From an uncultured Bacilli bacterium (GTDB lineage Bacteria; Bacillota_I; Bacilli_A; RF39; UBA660): DNA of 15,245 bases. The notes below the pieces were generated by a model. The model was not told the DNA's origin. It did not search any database and worked only from the letters and a program-made list of their open reading frames with translations. Position numbers and translations under genes: made by a program. Positions 8,528 to 14,726 of the stretch are shown here, one piece after another; positions within the stretch are counted from its first letter, which is position 1, and the number at the start of each line of letters is the position of its first letter. The stretch covers positions 1 through 15,245 of the forward strand of contig CAJONL010000147.1 of assembly GCA_905235875.1 (NCBI GenBank), read 5' to 3'.

Positions 8528-8703
8528 CTTTGACAAGCGCAACACAAGTTTTTTCCTTGTGACAGTCTAATACATATTATGCATTAGCCCAACTTTGAAA
8601 AACTCAGATAATTTTTCAAAATTTCGGCAATTCCTCCTTTTACTACTTAGAAATAATCTGATTAACTAAGTAGGTACTCTTAGAAATTGCACCTCTTTCA
8701 AAG
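8528..8703 (-). ncRNA. Lysine riboswitch (L-box) aptamer
   Basis: On the minus strand all conserved parts of the lysine aptamer are present. P1 pairs CTTTGA (8698-8703) with TCAAAG (8528-8533). AGAGGTGC (8689-8696) and AAGAGTA follow. P2 pairs GCAATT (8685-8690) with AATTGC (8627-8632). P2a pairs CTACTTAG (8666-8673) with CTAAGTAG (8643-8650). GCCGAA is at 8623-8628. P3 pairs 8612-8620 with 8594-8602. P4 pairs 8579-8587 with 8567-8575. ACTGTCAC (8559-8566) and P5 (8556-8561 with 8543-8548) complete it. The L2 loop TCAGAT (8656-8661) is exactly complementary to the L3 loop ATCTGA (8604-8609), reproducing the kissing-loop contact known for this class. Lysine binding normally represses the downstream gene. 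The transcript starts almost at P1. Confidence 0.94.
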
Positions 8704-8711
8704 TAAATAAA

Positions 8712-8740
8712 ATTTTACCATAATGATAACTATTTGTCAA
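8712..8740 (-). promoter_or_regulatory. Promoter of the riboswitch-GNAT-pepD operon
   Basis: On the minus strand TTGACA (8735-8740) is followed after 17 bases by TAAAAT (8712-8717). This puts the transcript start near 8705, right at the aptamer's P1 helix. It is a near-consensus SigA promoter. Confidence 0.85.
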
Positions 8741-8742
8741 TT

Positions 8743-8756
8743 ATTTTACGTAAAAT
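8743..8756. promoter_or_regulatory. 14-bp palindrome between the divergent promoters
   Basis: ATTTTACGTAAAAT is a perfect inverted repeat. It starts two bases upstream of the riboswitch promoter's -35 box and lies about 50 bases upstream of the divergent promoter. It could be an operator or simply an AT-rich upstream element. No regulator is encoded next to it. Confidence 0.35.
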
Positions 8757-8805
8757 TCAAAAAAATAAACAACCTAAATTTTTTTAATTTTTTTGTCGAA
8801 AAATG

Positions 8806-8834
8806 TTGACAAATCACTCTTGTTACATTATAGT
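8806..8834 (+). promoter_or_regulatory. Consensus SigA promoter of the small RNA
   Basis: TTGACA (8806-8811), a 17-base spacer and TATAGT (8829-8834). The expected start is about 8841. It is divergent from the riboswitch promoter, with 65 bases between the two -35 boxes. Confidence 0.8.
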
Positions 8835-8840
8835 ATAAAT

Positions 8841-8945
8841 CACCAATTCGACTTAGGCGAATTGGATGCTAGTATCACACTAGCCAACCCCTTTTTATTC
8901 TTTTTATTGAAGCCGTCCTCAGGGGGTACGGCTTCTCTTTTTTTA
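8841..8945 (+). ncRNA. Candidate small structured RNA or 5' leader, unassigned
   Basis: A consensus promoter and a strong terminator bracket about 105 nt with no open reading frame of note. Three hairpins are visible. The first is CCAATTCG (8843-8850) with CGAATTGG (8858-8865) around the loop ACTTAGG. The second is GCTAGT (8868-8873) with ACTAGC (8879-8884) around ATCAC. The third is the terminator stem at 8909-8935. Between hairpins 2 and 3 lie AACCCC (8886-8891) and a U-rich linker. The CCCC could pair with the G5 run (8922-8926) in the terminator loop, making a pseudoknot. I do not recognise it as any common riboswitch, 6S, SRP or tmRNA. It may be a free small RNA, or a leader controlling the CPBP gene by termination. 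Confidence 0.55.
8909..8944 (+). terminator. Strong intrinsic terminator of the small RNA
   Basis: GAAGCCGT (8909-8916) and ACGGCTTC (8928-8935) form an eight-pair GC-containing stem, followed by TCTTTTTTT. It is much more GC-rich than its surroundings. Confidence 0.88.
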
Positions 8946-8957
8946 TGTTTTTTTTTA

Positions 8958-8966
8958 TGATATAAT
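8958..8966 (+). promoter_or_regulatory. Extended -10 promoter of the CPBP gene
   Basis: TGATATAAT is an extended -10 (TGnTATAAT) with a perfect TATAAT at 8961-8966. There is no -35 match, since the upstream DNA is a T-run. The transcript would start near 8973, leaving a short leader with the SD at 8977-8981. Confidence 0.6.
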
Positions 8967-8985
8967 AATCATGATTGGAGGATGT

Positions 8986-9690
8986 ATGAATAATAATAAA
9001 GATTCTATTACTAGATTACTTAATATATCATTATTTATTTTCTTATTTTTAATTTACGGATCTTATTCAGGTATATTAAGTATTATTCTTAATAAATTTA
9101 ATATTAGCCTTAAAGATATGAGCACCTTAAATAAGTCTATTCTTTTAATACTATGCGAGTTTTTACTAGTACTTGTTATTTCTTTTATATATAGAAAGGA
9201 ATTAAAAGAAGAGTTTGTACTATATAAAAATAACTTTAAAAAATATTTTTTATTTTCATTAAAATATTGGGGACTTGGATTATTAATAATGGGAATTTCA
9301 AATGTAATAATTCAGTTAATATTTAAAGTTACTCCAAATAATGAAGAAAATGTTCAATTAATACTAAAAAAACTACCTTTATATATAACAATTACCTCAA
9401 TATTTTTTGCTCCTATACTTGAAGAATTAATATTTAGAAAGTCGTTTAAAAAGTGTTTTAAGAATGAAATAATATTTATGTTTTCCTCTGGATTATTATT
9501 TGGATTAATGCACGTATTATCGAGCAATAATCTTTTAGGACTTTTATATATAATTCCTTACGGTACATTCGGAGTTATCTTCTCTTATATGTACAATAAA
9601 ACCGAAACAATTTTTACAAGTATTTTTATTCATATGATTCATAATAGTATTCTTGTTATGTTATCTTTAATTAGTACAGGAGTGATTTGA
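8986..9690 (+). CDS. CPBP-family intramembrane metalloprotease
   Basis: This 234-residue, highly hydrophobic protein has about seven or eight predicted membrane helices. It carries the CPBP/Abi (Rce1-like) motifs in order: EELIFR with Glu146, Glu147 and Arg151; FGLMH with Phe172 and His176; and HMIHN with His216 and Asn220. In the family the glutamates and histidines activate water for proteolysis within the membrane. Relatives process prenylated proteins, confer bacteriocin self-immunity, or release anti-sigma factors; the role here is not known. The longest frame starts at 8971, but GGAGG at 8977-8981 would then be internal. The ATG at 8986 with that SD is preferred. The stop overlaps the start of the phosphoesterase-like gene by one base (TGATG), so the two are translationally coupled. 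Confidence 0.88.
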   Translation: MNNNKDSITRLLNISLFIFLFLIYGSYSGILSIILNKFNISLKDMSTLNKSILLILCEFLLVLVISFIYRKELKEEFVLYKNNFKKYFLFSLKYWGLGLLIMGISNVIIQLIFKVTPNNEENVQLILKKLPLYITITSIFFAPILEELIFRKSFKKCFKNEIIFMFSSGLLFGLMHVLSSNNLLGLLYIIPYGTFGVIFSYMYNKTETIFTSIFIHMIHNSILVMLSLISTGVI

Positions 9691-10580
9691 TGGAAACTAG
9701 AACTGAGAAATATAAAAATGAATTTAGAAAAATAGTTCTCGAAGAAAATAAAAAAAGAACAAAAAAAATATTATCAATAATAATACCTATTATAGTTTTA
9801 ATATTTATATGGGGAAAGTTTATTTCAGTAAATATTTTAAAATCTAATTATTTTAGTATAACAGATAGTAATATTCCATCTAGTTTTGAAAATTACAAAA
9901 TAGTTCAGTTTTCCGATTTTCATTTTAATAAATATAATAACGAAAGAAAACTTGAAAAAGTTATAAACAAAATAAATAGTTATGAACCAGATATCATTAT
10001 CTTTAATGGTGATTTAATAGATAAAGACTATAAACCAAGTAATAAAGAATATAAACTAATTACAAACTTTTTAAAAAAACTAAAAAAAGATGCCTTAAAA
10101 TACTCAGTTATTGGTGATGAAGATTTTTATAATGATAATTATGATAACATTATGTATGATTCTGGAATTAAGCTATTAAAGAATAACTATGATATAGTTT
10201 ACAGAAATGATAATAATCCTATTTTAATATATGGACTAGATAGTAGTTTAAAAGGGAATCCTAATATAGATTTAATAAATAAAAAAAATGTAAATAATAT
10301 CGCTTATAAAATTATTCTTGTTCATGAACCAGATTATGCTAATGAAATATCTGAAGGAGCTGGTGATTTAATTCTTTCAGCTCATTCTATGTATGGACAA
10401 GTAAAGCTTCCTTTAATTAAGCCTCTTCATCTTCCTAAAGGTGCAAGAGAGTATTACAACAAAGAAAATGAAGTAAATAGTACGAAACTTTATATAACTG
10501 GTGGATGTGGTCAAAAAAAATATAATTTTAGGCTATTTACTCTTCCAAGTATAAATGTATATGAACTAAAAACAAAGTAG
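9690..10580 (+). CDS. Membrane-anchored calcineurin-like metallophosphoesterase with degenerate metal site
   Basis: This is a 296-residue protein with a charged cytoplasmic N-terminus, one membrane helix (about 26-46), and an external domain resembling YkuE/YpbG-type phosphoesterases. Recognisable family blocks are FSDFHF (Asp76, His78), FNGDLID (Asp108), LVHEPD (His212) and SAHSMYGQ (His232). Two normally conserved blocks are altered: GNHD reads GDED (142-145), losing the catalytic His and metal-ligand Asn, and GHTHGGQ reads AHSMYGQ, replacing the second metal His with Met234. It may have weak or altered activity, or be a binding protein; that is inference. The start is ATG with SD AGGAG (9678-9682), overlapping the CPBP stop by one base; a TTG three bases earlier is less likely. 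A bidirectional terminator overlaps its 3' end. Confidence 0.82.
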   Translation: METRTEKYKNEFRKIVLEENKKRTKKILSIIIPIIVLIFIWGKFISVNILKSNYFSITDSNIPSSFENYKIVQFSDFHFNKYNNERKLEKVINKINSYEPDIIIFNGDLIDKDYKPSNKEYKLITNFLKKLKKDALKYSVIGDEDFYNDNYDNIMYDSGIKLLKNNYDIVYRNDNNPILIYGLDSSLKGNPNIDLINKKNVNNIAYKIILVHEPDYANEISEGAGDLILSAHSMYGQVKLPLIKPLHLPKGAREYYNKENEVNSTKLYITGGCGQKKYNFRLFTLPSINVYELKTK

Positions 10581-10605
10581 AAGTAAATATTCTATTTTGT
10601 TTTTT
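10569..10605. terminator. Bidirectional intrinsic terminator between convergent genes
   Basis: A 14-pair stem (10569-10582 with 10590-10603, one G-U) has a T-run on both strands. It ends the plus-strand phosphoesterase-like gene, whose stop codon lies in the 5' arm, and the minus-strand glycosyltransferase gene. Confidence 0.85.
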
Positions 10606-10609
10606 ATAA

Positions 10610-11581
10610 TTATTTAATTTGCTTTTTTATTTTTTTATCTTGTCTATATATAGATATTAGTAATCTTTGATACTTTAATAAATAGTCAGGCTTTTCTTTT
10701 TTCTTCCAATATTTTTTAACATACTCATTTACTTTTTCTTTAGCAAAGTATTTATTAAAAAATTTTAAAAATTCTTTTATGAACTTTTTCTTTAATTTAA
10801 AATTAGTAAAATTTCTAAATTCAAATACTCTTCTTGAATAATACTGTGAGCATATTTTTAAAAATTCATCTTCTACTTTAGAATAAAAATTATTTTTTTC
10901 TAAAAATAGTTTCAAATCTTTTAAAACATCAATTATCATTAAAATATTACTATTATAACTATTAGTTATAGATGTTTCGTTATAACAAATATGATAAAAA
11001 GGATTTTCAATTATTTTCATTTTATTTGAATAACATCTATAAATAGTTAAAAAATATAAATCTTCAGCATAACGATATTTTTCAGGAAATTTAATATTAT
11101 TTTTATCTATTATTTCCTTTTTAAATAATTTATCAGCAGTATAATTGGATACTAATGATAAATCTAAAGGATTAGTAGTTTTTTGAATATTAATAATTTC
11201 TTTTATTTTTTTACCATTATCTCTAAATCTAGAACATGTAACTAAATCCACTTCTTCATCCATATATGAACTCATTACTTTATACATATCCTTGTCTACA
11301 AAGTCATCTGAATCTACAAAGCCTATATATTTACCTTTTGCCTTTTGTAACCCCTTATTTCTAGAACCAGCAGGTCCTAAGTTTTCTTTATTATCTATAA
11401 CAACAACATTTTTATATTTTTTTTGATAATCTTTTAATATTTCTAAAGTATTATCAGTACTTTTATCATTTATAGTTATTATCTCTATCTCTTTTAAGGT
11501 TTGTCCTACTAAACTATCTAAGCATCTATTTAGTGTTTTTTCTGCATTATAAATTGGAACTATTACAGTAACTTTAATCAT
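10610..11581 (-). CDS. Family 2 glycosyltransferase
   Basis: This is a 323-residue GT-A-fold glycosyltransferase, cytosolic or membrane-associated, with no membrane helix. The N-terminal domain shows VTVIVPIYNAEKTLNRCL, NDKSTDNT, NLGPAGSRNKGL and FVDSDDFV, where the DxD-type metal/nucleotide-sugar site is residues 90-93. A later YAEDLYF is the usual acceptor-side ED motif. The C-terminal third is rich in Lys, Phe and Tyr and is probably involved in membrane or partner contact. The longest frame adds 17 residues, but TAGGAG placed eight bases before the ATG at 11581 makes that the start. Sugar donor and acceptor cannot be deduced. Its neighbours (PIG-L deacetylase, polyol-phosphate transferases) suggest surface polymer decoration. 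It has its own promoter. Confidence 0.88.
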   Translation of the reverse strand: MIKVTVIVPIYNAEKTLNRCLDSLVGQTLKEIEIITINDKSTDNTLEILKDYQKKYKNVVVIDNKENLGPAGSRNKGLQKAKGKYIGFVDSDDFVDKDMYKVMSSYMDEEVDLVTCSRFRDNGKKIKEIINIQKTTNPLDLSLVSNYTADKLFKKEIIDKNNIKFPEKYRYAEDLYFLTIYRCYSNKMKIIENPFYHICYNETSITNSYNSNILMIIDVLKDLKLFLEKNNFYSKVEDEFLKICSQYYSRRVFEFRNFTNFKLKKKFIKEFLKFFNKYFAKEKVNEYVKKYWKKKEKPDYLLKYQRLLISIYRQDKKIKKQIK

Positions 11582-11622
11582 ATTTGATTCTCCTACTAAT
11601 AATTTTTTATTTCTTAATAAAC

Positions 11623-11651
11623 ATTTTAACAAATAATTATTTTTTTAACAA
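11623..11651 (-). promoter_or_regulatory. Promoter of the glycosyltransferase gene
   Basis: On the minus strand TTGTTA (11646-11651), a 17-base spacer and TAAAAT (11623-11628) with an upstream TGT, giving an extended -10. It lies directly after the hairpin that ends the deacetylase gene. Confidence 0.6.
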
Positions 11652-11680
11652 CAAAAGATATATTTCTATATCTTATTGTT
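11650..11680 (-). terminator. GAAA-loop hairpin after the deacetylase gene
   Basis: On the minus strand AACAATAAGATATA (11667-11680) pairs with TATATCTTTTGTT (11650-11662), with one bulge, around a GAAA tetraloop just after the stop. The T-tract is only partial (TTTTGTTGTT), so termination may be leaky. The same core recurs at 13446-13467. Confidence 0.55.
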
Positions 11681-11682
11681 TC

Positions 11683-13359
11683 TTATTTTTCCTCAATATA
11701 TACTTTTATTCTAACTTCTTGACCTAAAAGATATTTATTATTTACACCTAGTGTCACTTCATTATATCCTTCATCTAGTCCCCTTGTATCAATTATAGCA
11801 TTTAGATCAAAAGGACTATCATCAAGTTTTAATACTTCTCCTTCATAAAGAGAAATATTAATATCATTATCTAAAATTTTTACTTTTTTATTACTATCAC
11901 TTAGCACATTAATACTTGAAGCTTTTAGAGATAAAGACTCATTTGATACTGATTTACTCTTTACTGGATATCTTAAATACCAGTTACTATCTTTTATAAA
12001 ATATTCATATGGAAGCATATAATACCAATACCTATAAATATCTTTTATCACACTTTGATAAATATTAACTTCTTTTTCTTTAATTGCTAAGTCATGATCA
12101 CTTATTCTGTGAGCATAAGAGGGAATATGACCTTTTTTAAAGAATCTTTCAAAGTAATACACTTTATTTAATTGATTAGTTTTTATCGCCTCATTACGAA
12201 CATGTTTATATGTCATCTTATGATGAATATGTCCTGTTACTCCTTCAGGGTTATATGTTACAATTTTCTTCCAATTTTTATATCTTAATATAGTATTTAT
12301 ATCTTTACTTATACCTTTTTTTTGATAAGACCAATCATCTCTTATGCCACTTTGAGCATCAGGATATTCTAAAATTAAACCATCACTATTAGTAAATTCA
12401 AGTATTTTCTTATAGTCTCTCGCTCTTTTCTTTGTAGCACCATTAGTTAAACACACTACAAAATAACTATCATTATAAAGATTTGCTCCTCCCCATAATG
12501 TTTCGTCATCTGGATGGGCAACAATCATAACATTTTTGTATTTACTAGCATGATGTTTCTTTAATAAGTTATTAGTGACAAAACCTTTATCATTTTTTAC
12601 AATAACTAATATACTATCAGTTTTACCATCTTTAGTTTTTAAAGTAATCACTGCTTTTCCAGGCCTAATAGCTTTAACTTTCCCATTTTTATTAACCTTA
12701 ACAATTTTCTTTGAATTACTAGTAAATTTTATTTTCTTTTTATTTCCTTTTGTTACATGTAATTTTTTTGAAGAATGAAGTGCAAGCACAACAGGTGAAT
12801 TTTCCGTAAATCTTACATCATTTTTTGTATAAACTCTAACGTTTAAATAAGCTACAAGTCTATTGCCTTTGTACGCTAATACATAAGCACTACCTTTTTT
12901 CTTCATTATAGCTTTATTATTTATAATTTTTATTATCTTATTATTTGTACTCTTATAAGTAAGGTTATTATTTTTAGAATTACTAGTAATATTATAAGTA
13001 TGTCCTTTGTATTTTTTTTCTTTTCCTAAAGATATTTTAGTATTCGAGTTTTCTTTGACAATAACTTTATATACTATTTTTTTATTATTTTTTTTATTTT
13101 TAAATATTACATTACAATTACCAGATTTTAAGGCGACTATTTTTTTGCTTTTTGTACTTTTAACAATTTTTTTATTATCGATAATTACTTTATACTTTTT
13201 AGATTTATTCTTAGGCATTAAGTATCTTCTTTCTTTTATACTCATTGGAGCAATTATACTTCCTTTAGCATTTGCAGTTTCAATATTTAACGAAAAACTT
13301 AATGTTGACAAAACTACAAATAATACTATTATTAAAGATTTTTTTATAATTCTATACAC
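11683..13359 (-). CDS. Secreted Ig-like domain/PIG-L (LmbE-like) deacetylase
   Basis: This is a 558-residue exported protein. The signal peptide has Lys6-Lys7, a hydrophobic core and ANA cleavage near residue 31. About 33-256 holds three Big_2-like bacterial Ig repeats of about 70-75 residues, each with a strand pattern ending in V-x-V-x (VIVKE, VRVYT, VIVKN); the third has VKVNKNGKVKAIRPGKAVI. Residues about 274-430 form a PIG-L/LmbE zinc deacetylase domain with VMIVAHPDDETLWGG (281-286 metal and catalytic residues), CLTNG, and GHIHHK (376-381, the HxxH metal pair). A beta-rich C-terminal part (about 470-558) is unassigned. The family removes N-acetyl groups from GlcNAc-type sugars, so a surface glycan or glycolipid is a likely substrate. 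The start is GTG with SD AAGGTGATG. It probably acts outside the membrane, next to teichoic-acid-like genes. Confidence 0.87.
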   Translation of the reverse strand: MYRIIKKSLIIVLFVVLSTLSFSLNIETANAKGSIIAPMSIKERRYLMPKNKSKKYKVIIDNKKIVKSTKSKKIVALKSGNCNVIFKNKKNNKKIVYKVIVKENSNTKISLGKEKKYKGHTYNITSNSKNNNLTYKSTNNKIIKIINNKAIMKKKGSAYVLAYKGNRLVAYLNVRVYTKNDVRFTENSPVVLALHSSKKLHVTKGNKKKIKFTSNSKKIVKVNKNGKVKAIRPGKAVITLKTKDGKTDSILVIVKNDKGFVTNNLLKKHHASKYKNVMIVAHPDDETLWGGANLYNDSYFVVCLTNGATKKRARDYKKILEFTNSDGLILEYPDAQSGIRDDWSYQKKGISKDINTILRYKNWKKIVTYNPEGVTGHIHHKMTYKHVRNEAIKTNQLNKVYYFERFFKKGHIPSYAHRISDHDLAIKEKEVNIYQSVIKDIYRYWYYMLPYEYFIKDSNWYLRYPVKSKSVSNESLSLKASSINVLSDSNKKVKILDNDINISLYEGEVLKLDDSPFDLNAIIDTRGLDEGYNEVTLGVNNKYLLGQEVRIKVYIEEK

Positions 13360-13386
13360 TTTTACATCACCTTTTACTTCTAGAAA

Positions 13387-13395
13387 TAATATATC
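13387..13395 (-). promoter_or_regulatory. Possible extended -10 promoter of the deacetylase gene
   Basis: On the minus strand TGATATATT fits an extended -10 (TGnTATAAT with one mismatch). There is no convincing -35. It lies between the terminator at 13441-13467 and the SD of the deacetylase gene. Confidence 0.4.
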
Positions 13396-13440
13396 ATATC
13401 TAATTATAAAAATAAATATAAAATCCCACTTACTTTACAT

Positions 13441-13467
13441 GATAAAAAGATATATTTCTATACCTTT
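13441..13467 (-). terminator. Terminator after the polyol-phosphate transferase gene
   Basis: On the minus strand AAAGGTATA (13459-13467) and TATATCTTT (13446-13454) pair around a GAAA loop, with TTTTTATC at the 3' side. The core matches the hairpin at 11650-11680. Confidence 0.65.
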
Positions 13468-13481
13468 ATATTTTTTTATCT

Positions 13482-14726
13482 TTATTTAAATATTTTTTCT
13501 ACTACTCTTTTCGAAGCATTACCATCTTCAAGATAAGTAAATTTAGAATTAAACTTTTTATATTTAGTATCAATTTTAAAATCTTTTGTTTTTTCTATTT
13601 CTTTAACTAAATCTTTTTCTTTTTCGATTATTGGACCAGGAAGTTCTTTTAAATCTATATAAAAATCCCTTAAATTACTTTTGTAATCCTCTAAGTCATA
13701 CATATAGAAAAGTATTGGCCTTTTAAGAACTGAATAATCAAAGAACACACTAGAGTAATCAGTTATTAAAATATCACTTATAATATATAAATCATTTATA
13801 TCATTATAATTACTTACATTATATATAAATCCTTCATATTTATCAAAATTAAAACTATTAGCTACAAAATAATGAGCTCTAAATAAAATTATATAATCTT
13901 TTTCAAGTTTTTCTTTTAAATAGTCAAAATCAACTTCAGTTTTATAAGTATAACCAACTCCTGCTTTATGTTGATTATCTCTCCATGTTGGGGCATATAG
14001 TATTACTTTTTTATCTTTAGGAATATCAAGATCATTTTTTATTCTAGTCACATCACTTTTTTTATAATTACTTAAAAAATCATTTCTAGGATACCCTTCT
14101 TCTACTATTTCAACATTTGGATTACAATTATCTAAATTAAAAGCACTTTTATATTTTTCTGTAACAAATTTAGAAGGAGATACCATATAATCATAAACTT
14201 TAGCATCACTTTCATATTTGTTCCTAATATCTTTTACACTATTCATTGCATTTCCACCTTTTACCTCAATATCAAATCCAAGGCGTTTTAAAGGAGTACC
14301 ATGCCAGCACTGAATATATTTTTGACCTGGTTTCTTTTTTAGAACATAATTAATTCTTGAATTAGTAACCCAGTATGCTGCCATTGAATAGTATTTATAA
14401 TAATCACTACTACCAAATTTGCATACTTTAGTATTTGGATTCTTTTCTAAAAATTTATAGTCTTCAGGTTCTTTAAAAAACCATACATAGGAAAAGTTTT
14501 TAAATTTTTCATTTGTTAACATATATTCATATATTGCTTTAGGAGAGTCTACATATTTTCTTCCCATGAAAGATTCAAAAACAATAAGTTTAGGATCTAC
14601 TTTAGTTTTATTATAACGTCTATTCTTAAACTTTCTTTTAAATAATCTTGCACTTCTTAAAATTTCCATAAACCAATGATGTTTTTTTCCAATATTAATT
14701 AAAAAACTTTTAATTTTCTTTTTCAT
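13482..14726 (-). CDS. CDP-glycerol glycerophosphotransferase-like protein (TagB/TagF family)
   Basis: This 414-residue member of the Glyphos_transf family uses CDP-glycerol or a related CDP-polyol to prime or extend teichoic-acid-like polymers at the inner membrane face. A basic, amphipathic N-terminus suits membrane attachment. Motifs in order: FESFMGRKYVDSPKAIYEY, WHGTPLKRLGFD (about 141-152, with the catalytic-type His), YAPTWRD (244-250), FRAH (about 281-284), and ITDYSSVFFDY with LKRPILFYMYD (about 321-343), which forms the CDP-binding region. The open frame extends to a GTG at 14735, but this GTG is itself part of the SD AAAGGTGG; the ATG at 14726 is the start. It overlaps the upstream family member by 17 nt, so translation is coupled. 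It is too short to be sure whether it is a primase or a polymerase. Confidence 0.9.
   Translation of the reverse strand: MKKKIKSFLINIGKKHHWFMEILRSARLFKRKFKNRRYNKTKVDPKLIVFESFMGRKYVDSPKAIYEYMLTNEKFKNFSYVWFFKEPEDYKFLEKNPNTKVCKFGSSDYYKYYSMAAYWVTNSRINYVLKKKPGQKYIQCWHGTPLKRLGFDIEVKGGNAMNSVKDIRNKYESDAKVYDYMVSPSKFVTEKYKSAFNLDNCNPNVEIVEEGYPRNDFLSNYKKSDVTRIKNDLDIPKDKKVILYAPTWRDNQHKAGVGYTYKTEVDFDYLKEKLEKDYIILFRAHYFVANSFNFDKYEGFIYNVSNYNDINDLYIISDILITDYSSVFFDYSVLKRPILFYMYDLEDYKSNLRDFYIDLKELPGPIIEKEKDLVKEIEKTKDFKIDTKYKKFNSKFTYLEDGNASKRVVEKIFK

Noticed and set aside
8841..8945. Known riboswitch or housekeeping RNA (preQ1, fluoride, guanidine, 6S, SRP)
   Set aside because: None of the conserved core sequences I know for these classes is present, so the element is left unassigned.
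11582..11632. 17-residue N-terminal extension of the glycosyltransferase
   Set aside because: The extension contains the SD and spacer for the ATG at 11581, and the family normally begins close to the VIVPIYN strand.
13007..13489. Plus-strand 160-codon open frame antisense to the deacetylase gene
   Set aside because: It lies opposite a well-supported coding gene, is Phe/Leu-rich as expected for the complement of Lys-rich AT-rich sequence, and has no recognisable motif or good SD.
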